NCBI GenBank assembly: GCA_036898135.1 | Contig: CM072514.1 | Location: 5,141,029 to 5,205,028 of the forward strand | Reading direction: 5' to 3' | DNA from: Oncomelania hupensis | Lineage: Eukaryota > Mollusca > Gastropoda > Littorinimorpha > Pomatiopsidae | Length of the DNA stretch: 64,000 nt | Shown here: positions 1 to 9,976 of the stretch, in pieces | Numbering within the stretch: position 1 is the first letter of the stretch | Layout: every line of letters starts with the position of its first letter | Made by a program: the position numbers and the translations under genes | Notes under the pieces: model-generated | Databases searched by the model: none | Told to the model about the DNA's origin: nothing | What the model saw: only the letters and a program-made list of their open reading frames with translations

Positions 1-127
1 CAACCGGCTTGACAATGAGTGTTGTTTATTAGAGGACAGTCTCCCGTCGTCTTGTTACACGGCGCTCCTCCGGCACAGTGTCCGCAAGGGTGGAAACAAT
101 CCAGTCCGTATTGTCCGTCAACACAAG
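1..127 (-). CDS. EGF-like exon 1 (MEGF-type), cut by window start
   Basis: On the minus strand an open exon starts at 127 after an acceptor AG (129-128) and runs off the window. It encodes an EGF-like module with the CxxGxYGxxC start and the CGHCAGG and CNKTTGDC motifs seen in the exons at 4200 and 6785. The entry phase is 1, as in all the other EGF exons here. Eight-cysteine EGF modules of this kind occur in extracellular MEGF/SREC receptors that bind ligands or debris. The donor is outside the window, so intactness cannot be judged. Confidence 0.7.
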
Positions 128-572
128 CTGTGCATGACAAAGTACATCAACCTCAACTACAATTGCCTCAGCGATCAGCCTTTTCAAAGCGCTAATCCGG
201 TGCAACAGTTGCAAGAGCCGTCGTCATTATATATTTTGATCTGTATGCGTGTTTATTTAGCATATCAAATGTAGGCCTCTTGCTACAGGATCCCAAACCT
301 AACAGTAAGCTACTGTGTAAAGCAATATAATTTGTTTAAAATTCATTATTTCAAAGTGGTATAAAAGTAATCGTAAAGAAAAGAGAAAGAAGAAGAAAGA
401 AACACACCATGTGTGAGGTCACAAAAAACAAACAAACACACACGAACAAACACACACAAACACATTTGAACCAAATACTGTTTGATAGAAGCTATTTCTT
501 TAGGGAACAGAAACAAAACAGAATCATGACTCATTGTATGTTGACCGATTTTCAATACAAACAAAATTTTTG

Positions 573-890
573 CTTACCTTGCTACAAAGGGGAAGGGGGA
601 ATCAATGATAACTATAAAGTCAATATTTACAATACAAACAACTATTGTTCCTTACCTTGCTGACAGAGGGGAAGGGACAAGCAATGATAACTATAAAGTC
701 AATATTTACAATACAAACAACTATTGTTCCTTACCTTGCTGACAGTGGGGAAGGGAGAATCAATGATAAATATAAAGTCAATATTTACACTACAAACAAC
801 TATTGTTCCTTACCTTGCTGACAGAGGGGAAGGGACAATCAATGATAACTATAAAGTCAATATTTCCAATACAAACAACTATTGTTCCTT
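573..890. repeat. 79-bp tandem repeat carrying copies of an exon end and splice donor
   Basis: Five copies of a unit of about 79 bp begin near 573, 651, 730, 809 and 888. Each contains, on the minus strand, the last coding bases of the EGF exon at 893-1027 followed by its donor (CAGCAAG then GTAAGG) and about 50 bp of intron. The repeat therefore arose by tandem duplication across the exon-intron border. Confidence 0.85.
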
Positions 891-892
891 AC

Positions 893-1027
893 CTTGCTGA
901 CAGAGGGGAAGGGAGAATCCAGGCTGGCAGTGCACACAGTGTCCATCAATCTTGTTACAAACCTGTGTGTTATTACAATGACCACATGTCTTGTGGCAGT
1001 CATCACCGTAAGTGCCGTCAATGCAAT
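893..1027 (-). CDS. EGF-like exon 2 (MEGF-type)
   Basis: A 135-nt minus-strand exon (45 codons) has acceptor TTTCAG at its start and donor G|GTAAGG at its end, both phase 1, so it is symmetric and can be duplicated or skipped without changing frame. It encodes an EGF-like module with spaced cysteines: DCIDGTYG near the start, then CGHC and a final LCQQ. Such modules repeat in MEGF/scavenger-receptor ectodomains. Immediately downstream the exon end and donor are repeated four more times in a 79-bp array. Codons are open throughout and the splice sites are intact. Confidence 0.75.
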
Positions 1028-1259
1028 CTGAAACAGTGTTTTTTTTTTTTTTTTTTAAATGTGAGTATGAGGACACCTTCCTCTCAAAACCTTTACAGTA
1101 GATGAAGATACAGTAGATTTTATGATCACAATAAAGTTTATTAATCCATATATTTGCCTTGAAAACATTGCGATAAGGGTTAAAAAATACAGGTTTTTAC
1201 GTTCGCGTAAGCATGTTACGTAAATGTCTCCTTGAAGACCCGATCGGCTACAGTACTTA

Positions 1260-1267
1260 GGATGATG

Positions 1268-1300
<33 letters not shown>

Positions 1301-1342
1301 ATGATGATGAGAATGAAGATAATGATGGTGGTGGTGGTGCTG
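1260..1342. repeat. (GAT)n microsatellite
   Basis: Runs of GAT/GGT trinucleotides. The flanking text (a short CTTGAAGACCCGA motif on the left, CCTACAGACAATTA on the right) recurs around the GAT run at 4819-4936, so the two belong to duplicated intron segments. Confidence 0.9.
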
Positions 1343-1965
1343 TGATCACTAATTCCTACAGACAATTACACTGCTTCAGTGTTCCCGATTACGCACAGTA
1401 GTGCGTCACTTACGCACAAAATATGAAAAATGACGCAGAAAAATTTGCATGTGTGCGTCCTGTGGACGCAAACATTTTTTTCGAATCGCTGAAGTCAAAA
1501 ATACGACCAACGAGTGGCGAACTAATTCACGGCATCAGAACCCAACTGAGATTGCCATTGCAGACGATTAAAGATTGTGTCGGGAGTTGTGGTGTTTTAA
1601 TTTTTTTGTTTTATATGATTATGATAACTAATGTGACGCTTTAACAGATTTAAAAAAAAAGAAGAAAAAAAGTGAGGCTTGGACTTGTTTTTACATTTCT
1701 TTTTCCGATTTGGGGACTCTCAAAATTTGCACAAGGACTCTTAAAATTGTATACCTGGGACTCTCATTTTTTGTGTGTGGAGGGAACACTGCTGCTTACG
1801 TACATGTCGATACAAGTAAAATACCACTGCTTATTGTATCTATTTGTTTCCATATTTATAGTGTCAGGGCCCTACAAAATGTAGAATGGTCATTTAGTCA
1901 GTAAAATGGTTACAAGGCCCACATGGTAAAAAGATTTAAAAAAGATAAATCAAATAAAAATTAAA

Positions 1966-2259
1966 AAAATAAAAACACACACACTTACCCACACACACAC
2001 ACCCACCCACTTATACACACACACACCCATACAGTATACAATCACACAAAAGATCAAGAACAATTAAAGCATGCTGACAAAATACATTCAAAACACCTCG
2101 TTGAGCAGTCACTCAAGAGAATGGAAAACATTAAGAAGCAATAAAAATTTAAAGGAAGCAAAATGAAGAAATAAAATATATACAAATACATACATAAACA
2201 TACAAATATAAACCTATTATAACGGAAAATAATAATAACAATAATAGCAACAATAACAC

Positions 2260-2309
<50 letters not shown>

Positions 2310-2340
2310 GAAATAAAAATAATAATAACAAAAGCAGCAG
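1966..2340. repeat. CA-rich, A-rich and (AAT)n low-complexity intron sequence
   Basis: ACAC-rich stretches (1975-2035), then A-rich sequence and a pure (AAT)n run near 2260-2310. Reading frames here are low-complexity artefacts. No gene is seen. Confidence 0.8.
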
Positions 2341-2519
2341 CAACAACAATACAAATGGTGATATGACAGAGCAAGACATAAACTATCACAGAAACAAAAC
2401 CAAATGGAGGAATAAATTATACCGATACAATGCAATATAAATCAGCAATGTCGTAAAAATAGGGTTACAAAAACTGTACACACTACGACATCGAAGGGTA
2501 CAACTAATTATTGATATTT

Positions 2520-2520
<1 letters not shown>

Positions 2521-2551
<31 letters not shown>

Positions 2552-2553
2552 TT

Positions 2554-2588
<35 letters not shown>
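2521..2588. repeat. (CA)n microsatellite abutting an EGF exon relic
   Basis: An almost pure CA run directly joined to the truncated EGF exon at 2589-2629. Confidence 0.9.
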
Positions 2589-2593
<5 letters not shown>

Positions 2594-2629
2594 CACAGGT
2601 CTCGTTGCAGTCTTCACCGTCAATGCAAT
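2589..2629 (-). pseudogene. Truncated EGF-like exon relic
   Basis: Read on the minus strand, the acceptor TTTCAG and the first 41 nt match the start of the exon at 893-1027, including the DCIDG and TCGQC motifs. The coding part then passes straight into a (TG)n microsatellite and the remaining cysteines are absent. Upstream intron sequence (2640-2800) also matches 1035-1230, so this is a decayed segmental duplicate. The TG repeat offers GT dinucleotides, so use as a short exon cannot be excluded. Confidence 0.65.
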
Positions 2630-3216
2630 CTGAAACAGGTTTTTTTAAGTGAGTATGAGGACATCTTCCTCTTAAAACCTTTACAGTAGATGAAAATAAA
2701 GTCGATTTTAAAATCACAATAAAAGGTTATTAATCTACATTATTGCTTTGAAATCTTTCCAATAAGCGCTTAAAAAAACAAGTTTGCACATTCGCGTCAA
2801 CATGCCTCAAGTGCCCGCTCCGCGAACTTGTTTATTCCCACCTAGTTTCAGTCATTCGCTGAAAAAGGCAATCACCGAAGTCATACGAAGCTCTCCGATA
2901 TGTTACGAATGATGCTTGCATGACTATGACTAGTTAAAAATTCAAAATGGTCACTGTAGCATTTCGCAACGGTGTACTTTGTTAAGATGAGCATAATTAA
3001 TATCGACCATATTTTGTTAGTTCTTGGCAGTAGGCTAATAATAGCATTCCCCATTTCCTGCCTAGATTCAAGTAGACACTGTTATATACATAGGCCTAAT
3101 CTACATTAGATATAATAGGATATGTAATGTTAACATACATTTAATTGTAACAAATCCTCATATTCCACGTCCAAGATACGTATCACTCAAGTCCAGACCA
3201 TACACTGAGGAGCCAA

Positions 3217-4196
3217 GAACACAACACAGCCAGAATGCCATCTTATCTATGGCACAGTTCCAACTGTAACTTATAGTTTGTATACTGAACACAGCACAGC
3301 CAGAATGCCATCTTATCTATGGCACAGTTCCAAGTGTAACTTGTAGTTTGTATACTGAACACATTACAGCCAGAATGCCATCTTATCTATAGCACAGTTC
3401 CAAGTGTAACTTATAGTTTGTATACTGAACACAGCACAGCCAGAATGCCATCTTGTCTATGGCACAGTTCCAACTGTAACTTATAGTTTGTATACTGAAC
3501 ACAGCACAGCCACAATGCCATCTTGTCTATGGCACAGTTCCAACTGTAACTTATAGTTTGTATACTGAACACAACACAGCCAGAATGCCATCTTATCTAT
3601 AGCACAGTTCCAAGTGTAACTTATAGTTTGTATACTGAACACAGCACAGCCAGAATGCCATCTTATCTATGGCACAGTTCCAAGTGTAACTTATAGTTTG
3701 TATACTGAACACAGCACAGCCAGAATGCCATCTTGTCTATGGCACAGTTCCAAGTGTAACTTATAGTTTGTATACTGAACACAGCACAGCCAGAATGCCA
3801 TCTTGTCTATGGCACAGTTCCAACTGTAACTTATAGTTTGTATACTGAACACAGCACAGCCACAATGACATCTTGTCTATGGCACAGTTCTAAGTGTAAC
3901 TTATAGTTTGTATACTGAACACAGCACAGCAAGAATGCCATCTTGTCTATGGCACAGTTCCAACTGTAACTTATAGTTTGTATACTGAACACAGCACAGC
4001 CAGAGTGCCATCTTATCTATGGCACAGTTCCAACTGTAACTTATAGTTTGTATACTGAACACAGCACAGCCAGAATGCCATCTTGTCTATGGCACAGTTC
4101 CAACTGTAACTTATAGTTTGTATACTGAACACAGCACAGCCAGAATGCCATCTTGTCTATGGCACAGTTCCAACTGTAACTTATAGTTTGTATACT
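3217..4196. repeat. 70-bp satellite array, 14 copies
   Basis: About 14 head-to-tail copies of a 70-bp unit (key pieces GAACACAGCACAGCCAGAAT and TTATAGTTTGTATACT). The last unit runs directly into the donor of the EGF exon at 4200-4349, so on the minus strand the array is the first part of that exon's intron. Open frames within it are by-products of a unit poor in stops. Confidence 0.95.
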
Positions 4197-4199
4197 CAC

Positions 4200-4349
4200 T
4201 GGCTTGACACAAACGTGGCTGCCAACCGGCTTGACAATGAGTGTTGGTTGTGAGAGGACAGTCTCCCGTAGTCTTGTTACATGACGCTCCTCCGGCACAG
4301 TGTCCGCAAGTGTGGGAACAATCCATTCCGTAGTGTCCGTCATCACAAG
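4200..4349 (-). CDS. EGF-like exon 4 (MEGF-type)
   Basis: A 150-nt symmetric phase-1 exon with acceptor GCACAG and donor CCA|GTGAGT. It encodes about 50 residues with eight cysteines (TACDDGHYG, CGHCAGGASC, GDCPLT, LCQ), typical of MEGF/SREC repeats. It is nearly the same as the exons at 6785-6934 and 1-127, and its surrounding introns are also duplicated. It presumably contributes one ectodomain module. No frame breaks are seen. Confidence 0.8.
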
Positions 4350-4818
4350 CTGTGCATGACAAAGAACATCAATGTATCAAGAACAGAAACAACATCACCA
4401 ACATCACCACCAACTCTCCCACCACCAAACAACTACAACTACAATTGCCTCAGCGATCAACCTTTTCAAAGTTCTTCAAAGATGCTATGATAAGTAAAAA
4501 GGGCTCATATACTTGTGAGCAGTGGGAATTTTTTGGTTTATGTCATCGAACTCCGCTTTCACACATTATGGTTATCTCTGAAAGCATCTCGGAGCAAAAT
4601 GACAGAATGATTGATTCATTTATTAAATGAATGAATTGTGGAGATCATGATTCGGCACCTTGTAGTCCGCTGGAACATTTAAGCAATGATTAACTAACTA
4701 ACTTATAAATGTATGGTGTCTTATACACCGCCAACATGTATCCGCTTAAAAAAAAAGTTTGCACTTTCGCCTCAGCATGTCTCATGCATGTCTCCTTGAA
4801 GACCCGACCCACTCCAGT

Positions 4819-4936
4819 ACTGATGATGATGATGATGATGATGATGATTATGGTGATGATGATGATAAAGATGATGATGATAATAATGATGTTGATAATG
4901 ATAATGATGATGTTGGTAATAATGATGGTGGTGACT
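4819..4936. repeat. (GAT)n-rich microsatellite
   Basis: Imperfect GAT/AAT runs within intron sequence. Counterpart of the run at 1260-1342 in the duplicated segment. Confidence 0.9.
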
Positions 4937-5241
4937 AGTTCCTACAGACAATTATACTGCTTACGTACATGTACCTAAAAACCATCAATAAAAGCAAAAT
5001 ACCACTGCTTAATAAAGTGCATGTAAAGGGATGTAGTTTTCTTTATGCAGCAGTAGGATACCTTAGATTGAAATAGATATAAAACTATCTAGTTTCCTCA
5101 AATGCATTTACAACTATTCATGGATAGTAATTGCCATATTTACGAGGATCTACCTGATGCAACAATTCATTGTAACAAATCCTCATATGTCACGTCCAAG
5201 ATACGTATAACTCTAGCCCAGCCCATACATTGACGAACTGA

Positions 5242-6782
5242 GAACACAGCACAGCCAGAATGCCATCTTGTCTATGGCACAGTTCCAACTGTAACTTATA
5301 GTTTGTATACTGAACACAGTACAGCCAGAATGCCATCTTGTCTATGACACAGTTCCAACTGTAACTTATAGTTTGTATACTGAACACAGTACAGCCAGAA
5401 TGCCATCTTGTCTATGGCACAGTTCCAAGTGTAACTTATAGTTTGTATACTGAACACAGCACAGCCAGAATGCCATCTTGTCTATGGCACAGTTCCAACT
5501 GTAATTTATAGTTTGTATACTGAACACAGCACAGCCAGAATGCCATCTTGTCTATGGCACAGTTCCAAGTGTAACTTATAGTTTGTATACTGAACACAGC
5601 ACAGCCAGAATGCCATCTTATCTGTGGCACAGTTCCAACTGTAACTTATTGTTTGTATACTGAACACAGCACAGCCAGAATGCCATCTTATCTGTGGCAC
5701 AGTTCCAACTGTAACTTATAGTTTGTATACTGAACACAGCACAGCCAGAATGCCATCTTGTCTATGGCACAGTTCCAAGTGTAACTTATAGTTTGTATAC
5801 TGAACACAGCACAGCCAGAATGCCATCTTGTCTATGGCACAGTTCTTAGTGTAACTTATAGTTTGTATACTGAACACAGCACAGCCACACTGCCATCTTG
5901 TCTATGGCACAGTTCCAAGTGTAACTTATAGTTTGTATACTGAACACAGCACAGTGAGAATGCCATCTTATCTATGGCACAGTTCCAAGTGTAACTTATA
6001 GTTTGTATACTGAACACAACACAGCCAGAATGCCATCTTATCTATGGCACAGTTCCAAGTGTAAATTATAGTTTTTATACTGAACTCAGCACAGCCAGAA
6101 TGTCATCTTATCTATGGCACAGTTCTAAGTATAACTTATTGTGTGTATACTGAACACAGCACAGTGAGAATGCCATCTTGTCTATGGCACAGTTCCAAGT
6201 GTAACTTATAGTTTGTATACTGAACACAGCACAGCCAGAATGCCATCTTGTCTATGGCACAGTTCCAAGTGTAAATTATAGTTTTTATACTGAACACAGC
6301 ACAGCCAGAATGCCATCTTATCTATGGCACAGTATCAAGTGTAAATTATAGTTTGTTTACTGAACACAGCACAGCCAGAATGCCATCTTATCTATGGCAC
6401 AGTTCCAAGTGTAACTTATAGTTTATATACTGAAAACAGCACAGCAAGAATGCCATCTTATCTATGGCACAGTTCCAAGTGTAACTTATAGTTTGTATAC
6501 TGAAAACAGCACAGCCAGAATGCCATCTTATCTATGGCACAGTTCCAAGTGTAACTTATAGTTTGTATACTGAACACAACACAGCCAGAATGCCATCTTA
6601 TCTATGGCACAGTTCCAACTGTAACTTATAGTTTGTATACTGAACACAACACAGCCAGAATGCCATCTTATCTATGGCACAGTTCCAAGTGTAACTTATA
6701 GTTTGCATACTGAACACAACACAGCCAGAATGCCATTTTATCTATGGCACAGTTCCAAGTGTAACTTATAGTTTGTATACTC
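5242..6782. repeat. 70-bp satellite array, 22 copies
   Basis: About 22 copies of the same 70-bp unit as at 3217-4196. The array runs from a shared non-repeat border (CACGTCCAAGATACGTAT about 50 bp upstream of both arrays) right up to the donor of the EGF exon at 6785-6934. The two arrays therefore duplicated with their exon and later changed copy number. Confidence 0.95.
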
Positions 6783-6784
6783 AC

Positions 6785-6934
6785 TGGCTTGACACAAAGG
6801 TGGCTTCCAACCGGCTTGACAATGAATGTTGTTTGTGAGAGGACAGTCTCCCGTCGTCTTGTTACACGACGCTCCTCCAGCACAGTGTCCGCAAGTGCGA
6901 GAACAATCCAGTCCGTAGTGTCCGTCATCACACG
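6785..6934 (-). CDS. EGF-like exon 5 (MEGF-type)
   Basis: A 150-nt symmetric phase-1 exon on the minus strand (acceptor GCACAG, donor CCA|GTGAGT) with eight cysteines in the MEGF pattern. It is a close paralogue of the exon at 4200-4349, and the homology extends on both sides: the satellite array downstream and about 130 bp upstream. The frame is open and both splice sites match consensus. It most likely encodes one extracellular EGF-like repeat of the same gene as the other exons. Confidence 0.8.
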
Positions 6935-7555
6935 CTGTGCATGACAAAGTACATCAATGTATCAAGAACAGCAACAACATCTCCACCAACGGTCTCACCA
7001 CCAAACAACTACAATTGCCTCAGCGATCAACCCTTTCAAAGTTCTTGAAATATGGTGCTATAATAAATATAACACGATCATCTATTTTTGAGCAGTGTGG
7101 TTTAGATCATCGCACTCCGCTTTCACACGTTATCGTTACCTCTCAAAGCATCGCGATACAAAATGATTAAATGACAAAATTATTTATTTATTTATTGAAT
7201 GAATGAAATGCGGAGGTCTTGATTCGGTTCCTCGTGGTCAGCTGGACATTTCAAACAATGATTAACTAACTAACAAAGGTCTGACGTCTTATACACCGCC
7301 AACATGTATCCAATGTTACCTCTAGCTTCAGCAACGCTCTGTGAGTTCAGTACACTACACTACAGAAAACCTAAATGGTAAATGAAATGAAGAAGACTTA
7401 CATTGACGTGTAGGTGGCGCCCATCCTGTGGTACAGTTTTTACGCGTCATCATCATTACATATGTCGATCTGTATGCGTGTGTATCTAGCATATTAAATG
7501 AAGATCTACCTACTTTGTACCTTTCATGTTATTTGTGCATTGAAAGCCAACATAC

Positions 7556-7714
7556 GTTCTTGACAAAGTGGGGGTTTGTATGATCCTCGGCATCTTGCAG
7601 CGTTTCCAACTGGGACGGGGCACTCTCCATTGACCTTGTCACAACCTGACGTATTGTGTGTGCAGTAGCCGCATTTGTTCAGACAGACCACCCCGTAATG
7701 CTGGATGTCACAGG
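7556..7714 (-). CDS. EGF-like exon 6 (MEGF-type)
   Basis: A 159-nt minus-strand exon, phase 1 on both sides (acceptor AAACAG, donor GAAC|GTATGT). It encodes about 53 residues with the cysteine pattern of the other modules (ACDIQHYG, CGYC, GECP, PPLCQ) but clearly diverged from them, so it is an older module. It is the most upstream EGF exon visible on this strand. Further upstream exons may lie beyond the transposon-rich region to the right. Confidence 0.72.
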
Positions 7715-7956
7715 CTGTTTACCAGAAGACAAAACTACAGGTACATAAAGAGGGAAATAATAATCATCAAAAAAATATACCAGACAACTGGTGAATATGT
7801 CAGTTCTCTCTCTGTCTCTGTCTGTCTCTCTCGCCACACGATCCCAAACCCAAATGGAGCAATATGTTGTTTACAGTTCCTTATTCCAAAGTGCTTAAAA
7901 GGTAATCGTAAAGAAAAAATGAAGAAGAAGAAAGGAACACAGTACGTATGAGGACA

Positions 7957-8013
<57 letters not shown>

Positions 8014-9540
8014 ACACACACACCTACAGCCGAGGTTACACAGTATTATTATGACTTTCCCGAAACGCCACATACGCTGTGCTGACAATGGGTCATATTT
8101 CGTCCCCATTTTTAAGTACTTTGCAGTGTTCGAACTCTAACCCTAACCCTAACCCAGCCCTAACCCTAACGGATCATTGTTTTGACGTCAAAACAAGTAG
8201 GCACGTCAATACAAGTTATGTAGATGTTCACTGATTTGTCCAGATAACACTGTGTAAACAAGGACACACAAACACACATGCGTGCAAAATATCAGAACTA
8301 GGTTCATTTAAGATTGTAGGAATCGGAAAGTGATTTTTGTAGAGAAAAGGGTTAGGGCAAGGGTTAGGGATAGCTCTGCAACTAGCCCTTACCTTAACCC
8401 TTTTCTAAACAGTTGACCTAATTCGTCTCCTATAGGCGACGAAATAGGTCGAAAATTCACAGTAATTTTTCCGTCCCGGATAGAGCACTCCTTTGTACTT
8501 AAAACGCTCCCATGCACTGTAACTGCACTCCCATACACTAAAAGATCACTCCTGTGTGTTTAGAAACAAGTGGGTTCCTCAAAACAAGTGGGTTCCTTGC
8601 AAATAAACCCAGTTGTTACTAAGAATGACAAGTTGTGGAACCGACTTGAACAGTTCGGAACGCACACACACACACACACACACACATACACACACACGCA
8701 CACCCGCACACACACCTACGGTTAAAAAGAAAACAGAGAGATATACACTCCCGAGCGTACCCCTGTTCAGCAAAATACGGCCATGTTATTAGTTTTGTTT
8801 GGTTGTTTTGGGTCACTTATTAACATATTTGGTCGATAATCATACTGTAAACTACTTACTGTAACCTGCGACTGAGGCTGAAACAAAAAATGAAAAACAA
8901 AAAAGCCGTTAGTGCTTCAGTCAAGCTGTAAAAGATTTTGCCAAATAGCATTGTACATTTTGCGAAATGTCATTTATAACCACTACCAACCGACCGGCCC
9001 ACGCGCCCAATTTTCTATGCCTCAGCAGCATCAGGACACTGAAGACTTTCCTAGAGTACAAACAACTGCCTCGTCGTGACGGCTTTAATAAAATAATTGA
9101 AAACTATGTGCACCATAACAGAAAAGAAGCACTGTGAACGAGGTGGGTTTCACACACAGGGGCACTAACCCAGTACTATGGATCCGCGATAGCAAAAATA
9201 AAGTGTATCCTCGACAGCATAGTGGTAGTAGCACAGAAGAATGAGATCAGAATGCGTTTTTGGCCAAACCAATCGGTCGCTCCATTAAACGTTTATTCTC
9301 AAACCACCTAACAACGCACACGTAATATTCTCTTACACCGAAACGGTACAGTCTTATGATAGGTTTAAGTTCTGCATGTAATAACATAGGCCTATATCAA
9401 TGTCTTTCCAGGTATAGGACTGTATTGTTCGATGTGAATGAAGATATTTTAGGTTGGCTGGTACGCGGGTTGGAAATAAACCATTTGAGTGGCCGATTGA
9501 TGTGGCCAACGACGCAGTCTGATCTTATCCATCTATCTAT
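7715..9540. other. Intron or intergenic sequence with microsatellites, no gene seen
   Basis: Holds CA runs at 7962-8020 and 8662-8712 and telomere-like repeats near 8137-8172 and 8344-8405. The stretch 7840-7960 resembles 300-440, so it belongs to the duplicated intron material. No convincing exon was found. Confidence 0.5.
8137..8172. repeat. Short interstitial telomere-like (CCCTAA)n tract
   Basis: Five CCCTAA-type hexamers with one interruption. Confidence 0.75.
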
Positions 9541-9976
9541 GATACACGGGCTGTACGCTACTACTGCTATATACTGTATTTATGATACATGGGCTGTACG
9601 ATACTACTGTTATATATCTATGATACACTGGCTGTACGATACTACAGCTATATATCTATGATACACTGGCTGTACGATACTACTGCTATATATTTATGAT
9701 ACATGGGCTGTACGCTACTACTGCTAAATATCTATGAAAAAAGTTTTGTACACTCTTACTGCTATATATGTATGATACATGAGGTGCACGCTACTACTGC
9801 TATATATCTATAATACATGGGCTGTACGCTACTACTGCTATATATTTATGATACATTGGCTGTACGCTACTACTGCTATAATTATATCTATGATACATGG
9901 GCTGTACGCTACTACTGCTCTATATCTATGATACATGGGCTGTAGGCTACTACTGCCATATATATATCATACATGG
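9541..9976. repeat. 38-bp minisatellite, left part
   Basis: About 11 copies of a 38-bp unit (GATACATGGGCTGTACGCTA then CTACTGCTATATATCTAT). The array is interrupted at CATGG by a solo LTR and continues at 12139. Confidence 0.9.

Noticed and set aside
2054..2389. Ile/Val/Leu-rich membrane-like frames
   Set aside because: Produced by AAT/ACA microsatellites. No conserved motif.
3217..4196. CRISPR-like array
   Set aside because: The units are contiguous satellite copies without unique spacers, in an animal genome.
4041..6931. Open frames reading through the 70-bp satellite
   Set aside because: The unit happens to lack stops in some frames. The coding signal is only in the EGF exons at the array ends.
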